From contig JAPLKR010000104.1 of assembly GCA_026387965.1 (NCBI GenBank), positions 1-29,476 on the forward strand: a stretch of DNA of 29,476 nucleotides, given 5' to 3'. The translations under genes were made by a program, and so were the position numbers. Source of the DNA: Fusobacteriota bacterium (GTDB lineage Bacteria > Fusobacteriota > Fusobacteriia > JAPLKR01). This document shows positions 1 through 7,508 of this stretch, in pieces (position 1 is the stretch's first letter; every line of letters starts with the position of its first letter). The notes below the pieces were generated by a model. The model worked only from the letters and a program-made list of their open reading frames with translations. It made no database searches and was not told where the DNA came from.

Positions 1-2
1 GT

Positions 3-323
3 ATTAAAGTATCGTTGAAGAAAATAACAATATTCCACACCGATAGAGGAAGTGAATTTAAAAATGAAGCAATTGACACACTTCTTAAAACTTTCGAAAT
101 AACAAGATCTCTCAGTGCAAAAGGAACACCATATGACAATGTAGTATCAGAAGCAACCTATAAGATACTTAAAACAGAATTTGTTTATCAGAAACAGTTC
201 AACAGTTTAAACGAACTCAGAATTCTTTTAGCAGATTATGTGCATTGGTATAATTTTATTAGATTACATGGTTCCATTGGTTATATGCCGCCTGAAAAAT
301 ATCGGTTAGTTTCGACTTTTTGA
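3..323 (+). CDS. IS3-family transposase OrfB, C-terminal fragment (5' truncated by window edge)
   Basis: The reading frame is open to the first base of the window, so the TTG at 15 is not a real start. The visible residues are the second half of an rve (retroviral-type integrase) catalytic domain. The HTDRGSEF block carries the second catalytic Asp, and the DNVVSEATYKILKTEF block carries the Glu of the DDE triad in the position usual for IS3 (consensus DNAxxE). It ends with the family's WYNxxRLHGSxGYMPPEKY tail. The first catalytic Asp and the OrfA/OrfB frameshift region lie upstream of the window. In life OrfB joins OrfA to make the transposase. This copy has no internal lesion in the visible part, so it may be intact, but that cannot be judged from here. 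Confidence 0.88.
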   Translation: MKVSLKKITIFHTDRGSEFKNEAIDTLLKTFEITRSLSAKGTPYDNVVSEATYKILKTEFVYQKQFNSLNELRILLADYVHWYNFIRLHGSIGYMPPEKYRLVSTF

Positions 324-351
324 TTTTGTCCAAATAACTGTTGACAATCCA
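323..351 (+). repeat. IS3 terminal repeat (right end of left element)
   Basis: The segment ATTTTGTCCA..., ending GTTGACAATCCA, matches the minus-strand sequence at 29048-29077 with only a few differences, and similarity stops right after the CA. IS3 elements typically end in TG...CA. Confidence 0.6.
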
Positions 352-405
352 AGCCATTAAAATTTAGCTTTTTCACATTTCGCTAAATTCTTAATGGCTT
401 TTTTT
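351..405 (+). terminator. Rho-independent terminator
   Basis: The left arm AAGCCATTAAAATTTAGC (351-368) pairs with GCTAAATTCTTAATGGCTT (382-400) with a single bulged base, and a run of seven T follows from 399. It sits just outside the IS3 end, so it may have ended a chromosomal gene that lay here before the insertion. It now also blocks read-through from the element. Confidence 0.75.
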
Positions 406-465
406 CTTTCTTGGTTACCCTCTAAATAGAATGAGTATTATTAGACTTCCTTCAAAACCCTAAAA

Positions 466-1313
466 ATGATAAAATATGTCATGAACAAACGATATGAAAG
501 AGCCAAAAAGCTCAATGAAAAAACATTTAAAAAATTAATCGGAGTAAAAAAATCGATATTTGAGAAAATACTAGTAATCCTAGATGAATCAGAATTGCGA
601 AAAGAAAAAAAAGTTAATGGGGGAAGACCAAACAAATTAAGCAATTCAGATAAATTGTTCATAGCATTATCTTATTTAAGAGAGTATAGACCACTACAAA
701 TGATAGCTTTTGATTATGGAGTTAGCGAGACAACAATAGGTAGAGCAATTAAAGAAGTAGAGGCTATAATTGCAAAAAGCCCTGAGTTTCGCTTGCCAGG
801 AAAAAAAGCACTACAAAATATAACGCATGAATTTATTGTAGTGGATGCAACAGAAATTAGTATTGACAGACCTAAAAAAAACAAAACGAGTACCACTCAG
901 AAAAACAAAAAGATCACACTTTGAAAGCTCAAATAGCAATTAGTTCAGAATTGTATGTAGACGGCGGTTATCAATGTGTTTTGAAGTTTCATCAATGCTG
1001 TGAACTACCAAAAAAATCTTCAAAACATAATCCTCTTTCTGATGAGGATAAGCTGTCAAATCGAGAAAAAGCAAAAATCAGAATCATTGTCGAACATGTT
1101 AATGCTAAATTGAAAGTTTTCAAAATTTATAGTACACAATATCGCAATAGAAGAAAAGACTTTCTAAAACGCTTTAATATCGTTTGTGCTCTTGTTAATG
1201 CTGATATGGGGTCTGTGGCAAATGAAGTAACGCTCCTTAAAAGAAAAACCTCTCCCTTTAAAATTCTCAAGGGTGAGGTAGAAATTCACATATGTTTTCT
1301 AGCTTTAAAATGA
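466..1313 (+). pseudogene. Decayed IS5-type (DDE_Tnp_4) transposase
   Basis: Two overlapping frames (466-924 and 921-1313) are pieces of one transposase. The first half has a helix-turn-helix-like part (residues about 70-105), an LPGKKAL segment and VVDATEISIDRPKK, which holds the first catalytic Asp. The frame then slips near 895-912: the next frame reads KDHTLKAQIAIS, which belongs directly after. Immediately beyond, the usual 30-40 residues between that block and YVDGGYQ (second Asp) are missing, so there is an internal deletion as well as a frameshift. The rest is typical: ELPKKSSKHNPLS, VEHVNAKLKVFKIY with the catalytic Glu, and YRNRRKDFLKRFN. Homology fades near 1210, and the residual frame runs into the end of the permease on the other strand. 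I could not find matching terminal inverted repeats. It is not expected to be active. Confidence 0.82.
1241..1279 (-). terminator. Rho-independent terminator of the permease operon
   Basis: On the minus strand the arm ACCTCACCCTT (1279-1269) pairs with AAGGGAGAGGT (1258-1248) with one mismatch, followed by TTTTTCTT (1247-1240). It lies 7 bases past the permease stop codon and within the tail of the decayed transposase frame. Confidence 0.75.
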
Positions 1314-2661
1314 CAGATCAGCCATCCTATAATTGCAATGAGTACTGGCCCACCAATAATTTGCGATTCATATGCAATGGTATTTCCAGTTGGAGAAATG
1401 ATTGGTATTACGATAGTTACAATTACAGAAACTAAAGCGACACAAGTTGCAATTAAGGCTCCAGTTTTCTTTCCAGGAATTTCAAAGATATCATCCGAAA
1501 AAGTTTGTTTTGATTGAACCTTCATTTTTATGAATGCAATAAGCAAAATAAAATATGTTGTGAACATAAACATTGTAGACATCAAGACTAAAGCCATATA
1601 GATACTTTGAACTGAAGGCATAATGGTTGTGATAATCATAATGATTGTAATGATTATAGCCTGAACGATTAAAGCTTTTCCGGGAACTCCATTTTTATTT
1701 TCTTCTTTTAAAAATTTAGGAATAAACTTCACATCGTTTCCTTCAGTAAACATTCGAATAGCGCCAACAATCCATACAACTACCCCAGTAAAACAACTAA
1801 AAAAGATTAAATAACACACAAGAGTGCCAATCCAAGAAGCGTGCATACTTTGAGTTACAATGTAGATTAACTGTAAGATTCCATTATCTGCTCCAATTTT
1901 AGCCGGTGAAATAACAAGATTTAAGGCCACAGTTCCTAAAATATAGGCCCCTGCGATAATAAATGCGGATATAAAAATTGCTTTTGGATAGTTTTTTTTA
2001 GGGTTTTCCATATCTTTAACAAAAGCAGAAGATATTTCCACTCCTGACATTGCAAAACTCAGTGTCGAAAGAAAAATTAAATTTTGAGTATTAAAATGTG
2101 GAATCCAAGCGGGCATAGAAAAGTTAGTTGGAATAGGTCTTTTTAAAACAAAGACAGAGATACCAGCTAAAATTAATATGATGACAATAGGGAGTATATT
2201 TCCAAAAAGTCCACCAATTTTTGCAAGCCAAGCGGTTGCTTTAACTCCTTGAATGGCAATAAATGTCCCCAACCAGAATAAGACAATAACAAATATGGCA
2301 ATATATAATTTATTTCCACCAAGATTGGGATTAAAACTAAATGAAAAGGCTATCCCTGCAAAGGTAAGAAGTGCGGGATAGTAGAAAATGTTACTGATTA
2401 AATAAAACCAAGAAGCAAAGAAGGCCGTTTTTTCTCCCATAACACCTTTGATCCAATCCGTAATTCCCCCTTGTGCATCCGGGTATTTCGCCCCAAATTC
2501 AGCGCATATGAGTGAAAGTGGTACGAAAAAAAGAAATGCAGCGAGTAACCAAAGTACAATGGCAGATGCCCCATACGTTGCAGCAGTTGAAAACCAACGC
2601 ACTGTAAGTAGAGCGGCTACATTTATAAATACGATTTCGCCAATGGTTATTTTTTTTTCAA
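1286..2661 (-). CDS. APC-superfamily amino-acid permease (glutamate/GABA antiporter-like), start region slipped
   Basis: This is a polytopic membrane transporter of about 455 residues with 11-12 hydrophobic segments. Family features include WFSTAATYGASAIVLW near the N-terminus, FAMSGVEISSAFVKDMENP in the middle and the general look of the amino acid:glutamate antiporter (AGT) branch. The uninterrupted frame reaches back only to a GTG at 2602, which would remove half of the first membrane helix. Upstream, in the same frame, the sequence KKITIGEIVFINVAALLTV is clearly coding. A GGAGG (2671-2667) sits 5 bases before a TTG at 2661 that is out of frame by one base across a run of nine A. One more A would join them, so this is either a real slip, a sequencing error, slippage rescued in transcription, or use of the in-frame ATT at 2662. 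It follows the peptidase closely (SD only 5 bases past the peptidase stop), suggesting uptake or exchange of the amino acids released. The substrate is unknown. Confidence 0.8.
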
Positions 2662-2666
2662 TTCTA

Positions 2667-2671
2667 CCTCC
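2667..2671 (-). promoter_or_regulatory. Ribosome binding site of the permease
   Basis: GGAGG on the minus strand lies just after the peptidase stop codon (2676-2678). It decides the start question: it points at TTG 2661 (5-base spacing), not at the GTG at 2602. Confidence 0.65.
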
Positions 2672-2675
2672 AAAC

Positions 2676-3749
2676 TTATTGAATAATTGTAAGTTCTTTT
2701 GTATAATGATTTAAGAGTTCATATCCACTCTCGGTAACCATGACGATATCCTCGATACGTACGCCACACACATCTTGTTTATATATTCCTGGTTCAATTG
2801 AAAAGCACATTCCGGGTTTAAGTATGGTTGTATCAGATGATGAAACACTTGGAAGTTCATGAACACACAGTCCAATTCCATGTCCAGTTCGGTGTGTGAA
2901 ATACTCGCCAAATCCAGCTTCTTCAATAACGCTTCGAGCCGCTTCATCTACTTTATTAATAGTGATTCCTGGCTTAACCATTTTGATAGCGGCAAGATTT
3001 GCTCTTAAAACCACCTCATAAATTTTTTTAGCTTCATCAGAAACACTTTTATAGAAAAACGTGCGAGTCATATCTGAACAATAGTCATTGTATATGCCTC
3101 CCATATCTACAATAATACTGTCGCCAATTTGAAGCTTTGTTTCCGTTGGTTCATGATGTGGGTTTGCACAATTTGTCCCATATGCAATAATAGGATTAAA
3201 AGAGAGTTTAGAGGCACCGTTAGTTTCAAATAGTGTTGGCAGTTTTTTGACTAAGTCGCTTTCAGTAAACTCAGATGAAATAAGTTTTACAACTTTGGTC
3301 ATTACAGAATCATTAATTAAAGAAGAGTGGCGCATGTTAGCGGCTTCAAAACTATCTTTCTTACAGCGCATAAAATCAATTAAATAACTGCTATCAAAAA
3401 TAAGTGATGAATTGATTTTTTTAAGAAGTGGAATTAGAAACCGTGAAGGCCAATTACCGTCAATGCCAAGTGTTTTAGAAAGATCGATCTGCTTTGCGAG
3501 TATTTCTATTGGATCTTTTGAATCATTATACAAAATGAGTGAAATTCCATAATTTTTGACATTAAATAGTTCATTAAGAAGGAGAGAGACATCTCCATTA
3601 GAGCGGACTAAAAGTGCAAGACAACGCTCGCTACATTCGAAACGCTCCTGTATTAAATAGTATATTGAAGTTGGGTCTGTAACGAGGATTTGTTCGATTT
3701 TATTTTGATTTAACTGTGATACTAGCTCTTGAATTCGTTTGTTTTTCAT
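2676..3749 (-). CDS. M24B-family Xaa-Pro-type aminopeptidase/dipeptidase
   Basis: A 357-residue cytosolic metallopeptidase of the pita-bread fold. Residues 1-125 form the creatinase-like N-terminal domain and about 130-355 the catalytic domain. All five metal ligands are visible: Asp215 (SIIVDMGG), Asp226 (CSDMTRT), His290 (TGHGIGL), Glu319 (SIEPGIY) and Glu333 (RIEDI). PHHEPTE around residue 197 is the usual substrate-side His segment. The length fits the PepQ/YqhT group, which releases the residue preceding proline from peptides; whether it is an aminopeptidase or a dipeptidase cannot be told from sequence. The ATG at 3749 has AGGA 7 bases upstream. It is the first gene of a two-gene unit with the amino-acid permease, and its promoter lies in the divergent region. 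Confidence 0.9.
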   Translation of the reverse strand: MKNKRIQELVSQLNQNKIEQILVTDPTSIYYLIQERFECSERCLALLVRSNGDVSLLLNELFNVKNYGISLILYNDSKDPIEILAKQIDLSKTLGIDGNWPSRFLIPLLKKINSSLIFDSSYLIDFMRCKKDSFEAANMRHSSLINDSVMTKVVKLISSEFTESDLVKKLPTLFETNGASKLSFNPIIAYGTNCANPHHEPTETKLQIGDSIIVDMGGIYNDYCSDMTRTFFYKSVSDEAKKIYEVVLRANLAAIKMVKPGITINKVDEAARSVIEEAGFGEYFTHRTGHGIGLCVHELPSVSSSDTTILKPGMCFSIEPGIYKQDVCGVRIEDIVMVTESGYELLNHYTKELTIIQ

Positions 3750-3790
3750 TTATGCGTCCTATCTTTTCAAATTTTTAGTTAACTATAACT

Positions 3791-3819
3791 ATTATAACAA
3801 AAAAAAAAGAAGAATTCAA
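3791..3819 (-). promoter_or_regulatory. Sigma-70-type promoter for the peptidase-permease unit
   Basis: On the minus strand TTGAAT (3819-3814) and TATAAT (3796-3791) are separated by exactly 17 bases, many of them T. Transcription would start near 3784, leaving a leader of about 35 bases. Confidence 0.75.
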
Positions 3820-3821
3820 TG

Positions 3822-3836
3822 ATTTAACGATTAAAT
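3822..3836. repeat. Short inverted repeat beside the peptidase -35
   Basis: ATTTAA-CGA-TTAAAT lies directly upstream of the peptidase promoter's -35 box. It is small and AT-rich, so it may be chance; an operator is possible. Confidence 0.3.
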
Positions 3837-3875
3837 TGAATATTTCGGGATTAATATTTATAAAAGAAAGGTAAA

Positions 3876-3900
3876 AATATAATTTTTGAAAAATTATATT
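3876..3900. repeat. Perfect 25-bp palindrome between divergent promoters
   Basis: AATATAATTTTT (3876-3887) and AAAAATTATATT (3889-3900) are exact reverse complements around a single G at 3888. The site is about 26 bases upstream of the DUF116 operon's extended -10. Neither arm is followed by a T-tract within a gene end, so it looks more like a regulator site or a cruciform-prone element than a terminator. Confidence 0.5.
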
Positions 3901-3925
3901 CGTGGTATTAAAAGAGGTTTACCTA

Positions 3926-3934
3926 TGATATAAT
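3926..3934 (+). promoter_or_regulatory. Extended -10 promoter of the DUF116-to-membrane-protein operon
   Basis: TGATATAAT is a perfect -10 box with the TGn extension; no good -35 is visible at 17 bases. Transcription would begin near 3941, which rules out the in-frame GTG at 3937 as the DUF116 start. Confidence 0.65.
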
Positions 3935-3981
3935 AAGTGTATGTGGGAAAGTATTTTGTGAAAAAACTACAAGGAGTATTT

Positions 3982-4539
3982 ATGAATTTGTACCGGTTGG
4001 CTTCAACTTATTATGCACTACTGATAACTTGGCGAAAAAAAATGAAAAAATGGGATCCTAATATTGACTCTCCCTTGGCAAAAAAATTCATTTCATATTC
4101 TAATAAATATTATGTAAAAAAAATGATAAATAGGGATTTAAAACCTGAAAATATTCTTGTATTGATGCCACATTGTGTACAAAGCTTTGAGTGTCCTTTC
4201 AAAGTGACATCATATATTGAAAATTGTAAAAAATGTGGAAAATGTAAGATTCAAAATTTACAGGAATTTCATGAAAAATACGGGGTTCATGTAAAAATTG
4301 CAACTGGAGGAACACTTGCTCGAAAAGTAATTAAAGAGACAAAACCAAAATTTGTAATTGCTGTTGCGTGTGAAAGAGATTTAGTATCAGGTATTTTTGA
4401 TATTTATCCGATGCCTGTTTATGGAATTTTTAATGTAAGACCAAACGGCCCCTGTGTAAGTACGGATTTTAATATGGCAGAAGTTAAAAACGTTGTGTTT
4501 CAAGTATTGGAAAAAAAAAATAGTGAGGGTAAAGAATGA
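3982..4539 (+). CDS. DUF116-family cysteine-rich protein
   Basis: A 185-residue protein whose Cys pattern and VATGGT-like core match the DUF116 family, of unknown function. Seven cysteines are visible: Cys65 and Cys71 (PHCVQSFECPF), Cys82, Cys85 and Cys88 (CKKCGKC), Cys130 (ACERDL) and Cys158 (NGPC). Such spacing suggests metal or Fe-S binding, but that is inference. The middle part reads like a small Rossmann-type fold with ATGGTLARKVIKETKPKFVIAVAC. The ATG at 3982 is chosen because AAGGAG sits 5 bases upstream and the promoter lies past the alternative GTG at 3937. Its stop overlaps the next start (ATGA at 4536-4539), so it is translationally coupled to the TPR protein. It has no signal peptide and is probably cytosolic. 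Confidence 0.75.
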   Translation: MNLYRLASTYYALLITWRKKMKKWDPNIDSPLAKKFISYSNKYYVKKMINRDLKPENILVLMPHCVQSFECPFKVTSYIENCKKCGKCKIQNLQEFHEKYGVHVKIATGGTLARKVIKETKPKFVIAVACERDLVSGIFDIYPMPVYGIFNVRPNGPCVSTDFNMAEVKNVVFQVLEKKNSEGKE

Positions 4540-7487
4540 AAAAACGTTTATGGCTAGCAGCTATTATTATTGCTCTGTCACTCAGTTCAACTCTACTTGC
4601 GGATGAGAGCGATTCATTGAGATATATTTATAAATTATCTCAAAATGGATATTATTCTGAAAGTATTGATCAAATTAATCAGTTCATGTCGCAGTATCCA
4701 AACTCGAATTATTATACAACGGCGTTAAGTTTAAAAGGTTATAACTACTTTATGGAGAAAGATTATGTGAATGCTCAAAAGACGTATTTGCAACTTCTAA
4801 ATACTCAATTTGGTGATGAAGCTAATTATTATCTTGAAATGATAGCGATTGCTCAAGCAAATTCAAATAGTGCAATGCAATATTTAACAGCCATATCGCA
4901 AGACTCCACAATGAAGCCGTATGGTTATTTTGCGTTAGCAAATTATTATTTTAATGCAGGAGATTTTGATGAAGCTATTGTGCTTTTTCAATCACTCGCT
5001 AATGGAAATTCTCAATTTGCGGCACAGTCTCAGTTGAAACTCGGGATAGCTTATTTTAATGATAAAAATTATGCACAATCAGCGAGTTCTCTTATGCTTT
5101 TTGTGAAAATTCCTGCACAAGCTCAATTAGACTTAGCGTTGGCAAATTATTATTTAGGATTAGCCAACGAGCAAATTGGAAATACAAGTGCCGCCCTTCA
5201 AGCGTATAGCTTGGTAGTTACTAATGGACAGTCATCTCCGTATTACCCAGATGCCCTGAACAATAGCGCTAAAATATATTTAACTAACGGGAATTCAACT
5301 CAGTTTTTAGCTACAACAAGTTTAATGGAAAAAACAAGTTATAAAGATAAAGCCTATGCTTTAGAGGGCGAGTATTATTTTAACCAAAAGCAATATTCAT
5401 ACGCAGAGACAGCATTTAAAAGTTCTCTTGCTGTGACGGCAAACCCAGCTGTTTTGTATAATTTAATTCTAACGTATTCACTTGAAAATAAGTACCAAAG
5501 TGTTTCGAGCAGTGTTTCAGGACTTCAAAACACACCATTTCAAACGTCTTATAATTATTACTATGTATGGGCTCAGTTTAATTTGAAAAATTATCAAACA
5601 GTATATACCTTCTCTCAAACGCCTTCTAACCTAAAAGTAGATGCTTCTTTGAACCAAAGTTTTTTAGAGATGTTAGCTACAAGCGATTTTGAAAGTGGTA
5701 ATTATTCTGCTAGCACGCGGATTTTTCAAAAACTAATTCAAATCCAACCGCAGCCTCAATTCTATTATAATTTAATACTGATAGCAAGTAAGACAAATGA
5801 TTTAAGCTTAGCTACGCAAACCTACTCAAGTTATACTAAAATTAATGATACAACCTATACAGAAAAAATCACCGCTCTTATGAGTGATATTTATATTTCG
5901 AATAATCAAAGTGATTCTGCAAAGCAACTCTACGTTAGTTATTTAAAACAGAAACAAAATAGTAAGTTTGCAGCAAATCTTTCTGGAATTTATATTACTC
6001 AAGGCAACTACTCTGAAGCTATAGATAGCGCTTCAGATGTTAAAGATTTGGGTACAGCCGCTTATATCAAAGCGATTGCCTATAGTAAAATGGGTGATTT
6101 ATCGAATGCATCGAAAAATTTCAGAATAGTTGTAGAGAAGAGCAAAGATAGCCAGGAAGTTGAAGATAGTTATTTTAATCTTATTTCGCTTGACCTACAA
6201 ACTTCACAGTATAGTACGGCGATTACTGACAGTCAGAAATTTATTCAAAAATTTCCAACGAGCACTTCGCTAAGCGACGTGCAAAAGATGCAAGCGATGG
6301 CTTATTTTAAGTTAGGTAGTTATGATAAAGCGTTGAGTATTTATCAAACTCTATCAAAAGTTAAAGGCCAAGAGAGTTACGCTATTAGTATGAAGGGCCA
6401 ATGTTACTATAATACGGAGCAATATGATTTGGCTTATAATAGTTATAACACAGTGAATACGGCTTACCCTAAATCAAAAGAAGCCGCTGAGAGTCTATAT
6501 TGGATGATCGTCATTAAAGCGAATGGAAGCGATACGATGAGTGTGAAAAAACTCTCTATGAAATTTATAGAAACTCATCCAAATAGCAGTTACCTTTCTC
6601 AAGTCATTCTGCTAGATACCTCGACTTTAACTCAGAACAAGGATTTAACAGATATAAGCAGCGCATTGATTGCTGCCTACGATAAAGCAAACGATAGTAA
6701 GCAGAAAAATATGATTTCAACACAAGTAAGTAAATTGAATATTTCACTTGAGAATTATTCACTTGCTTTTAACTGGAGTCAAAAAATGAGTAAAAACGAT
6801 GAGCAAAAAAGTTTACAAGCTCAAATATATTATCTGCAGAAAAATTATTCTCAAGCGATTCCGATATTAAAAAGTTTGCTTACAAGCTCAACATACAGTT
6901 CATTTGCAAATTATTATTTAGGCTCAGTTTACTTTCAACAAAATCAGTATTCACAGGCCACACCTTATTTAAATACAGTTATAAATGGAAGTGATTTAAC
7001 CTATCAGGACCAAGCGTTATTTAAACAAGCGATAATACTTGAAAATTCTAAAGATTATAAAAATGCAATAATGCTTCTTTTAAAATTAAAACTCATGTAT
7101 CCAAATAGTTCACTTCAAGAGGGGACGCTTATCAAACTTGCACAAGACTATTATCAACTACAAAACTTTGATAAAGCTATTTCGACCTATCAAGATTTTC
7201 TAGGAGAATATCCTAATTCGCAATATATGCAAGATGCTTTAAAAGGGCTGATTGTTTGTCAAATCGAGATTAAAGATTTTTCAACTGCGCAAAATAATTG
7301 TATTGCACTTTCAAAGATAAATCCAACACTTGCAGCAGAACTTAAAGCTATTGTTAATCAAAAAATACATACCAACTCACAAAGCGGGAGCGCTTCACAA
7401 AGTGGTAGCTCGCAAGGTGGTGGCCTATCAAAAAATGTAAAAAATACAATTGGAACAAGTATGCAAAAAGGCAGTATCGGGAAATAA
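4536..7487 (+). CDS. Large secreted tetratricopeptide-repeat protein
   Basis: A 983-residue protein with a clear signal peptide (MKKRLWLAAIIIALSLSSTLLA, cleavage after about residue 22), so it acts in the periplasm or at the cell surface. Almost all the rest is degenerate TPR repeats, recognisable by recurring units such as ANYYFNAGDFDEAIVLFQSL, AYFKLGSYDKALSIYQTL and KLAQDYYQLQNFDKAISTYQDF. The repeats have an unusually high Gln, Asn, Ser and Tyr content. The last 35 residues are a Ser/Gly/Gln-rich tail (QSGSASQSGSSQGGG). TPR arrays bind other proteins; BamD and YbgF are short relatives in outer-membrane assembly and the Tol system. Its position directly before a barrel gene and exbB-exbD-tonB suggests it is the periplasmic partner of that system. 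The partner itself is not identifiable from sequence. It starts by a 4-base overlap with the DUF116 gene. Confidence 0.85.
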   Translation: MKKRLWLAAIIIALSLSSTLLADESDSLRYIYKLSQNGYYSESIDQINQFMSQYPNSNYYTTALSLKGYNYFMEKDYVNAQKTYLQLLNTQFGDEANYYLEMIAIAQANSNSAMQYLTAISQDSTMKPYGYFALANYYFNAGDFDEAIVLFQSLANGNSQFAAQSQLKLGIAYFNDKNYAQSASSLMLFVKIPAQAQLDLALANYYLGLANEQIGNTSAALQAYSLVVTNGQSSPYYPDALNNSAKIYLTNGNSTQFLATTSLMEKTSYKDKAYALEGEYYFNQKQYSYAETAFKSSLAVTANPAVLYNLILTYSLENKYQSVSSSVSGLQNTPFQTSYNYYYVWAQFNLKNYQTVYTFSQTPSNLKVDASLNQSFLEMLATSDFESGNYSASTRIFQKLIQIQPQPQFYYNLILIASKTNDLSLATQTYSSYTKINDTTYTEKITALMSDIYISNNQSDSAKQLYVSYLKQKQNSKFAANLSGIYITQGNYSEAIDSASDVKDLGTAAYIKAIAYSKMGDLSNASKNFRIVVEKSKDSQEVEDSYFNLISLDLQTSQYSTAITDSQKFIQKFPTSTSLSDVQKMQAMAYFKLGSYDKALSIYQTLSKVKGQESYAISMKGQCYYNTEQYDLAYNSYNTVNTAYPKSKEAAESLYWMIVIKANGSDTMSVKKLSMKFIETHPNSSYLSQVILLDTSTLTQNKDLTDISSALIAAYDKANDSKQKNMISTQVSKLNISLENYSLAFNWSQKMSKNDEQKSLQAQIYYLQKNYSQAIPILKSLLTSSTYSSFANYYLGSVYFQQNQYSQATPYLNTVINGSDLTYQDQALFKQAIILENSKDYKNAIMLLLKLKLMYPNSSLQEGTLIKLAQDYYQLQNFDKAISTYQDFLGEYPNSQYMQDALKGLIVCQIEIKDFSTAQNNCIALSKINPTLAAELKAIVNQKIHTNSQSGSASQSGSSQGGGLSKNVKNTIGTSMQKGSIGK

Positions 7488-7508
7488 TATTTTTTTATGG
7501 AGGATATA

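Larger units (their letters stand above)
1..351 (+). mobile_element. IS3-family insertion sequence, 3' part, cut by window start
   Basis: This is the right-hand part of an IS3-family element. It holds the end of the OrfB transposase (3-323) and a terminal sequence finishing TTGACAATCCA at 341-351. The element end is inferred by comparison with the inverted relative at the right edge of the window, whose terminal 30 bases (29048-29077, minus strand) are nearly the same, after which the two sequences diverge. The 5' part and left terminal repeat lie outside the window. Confidence 0.8.

Noticed and set aside
4536-7487. TPR protein as YbgF/CpoB of a Tol-Pal system
   Set aside because: It is far longer than CpoB, and TolA, TolB and Pal are absent; the last gene of the motor set is TonB-like, with a TonB_C domain.
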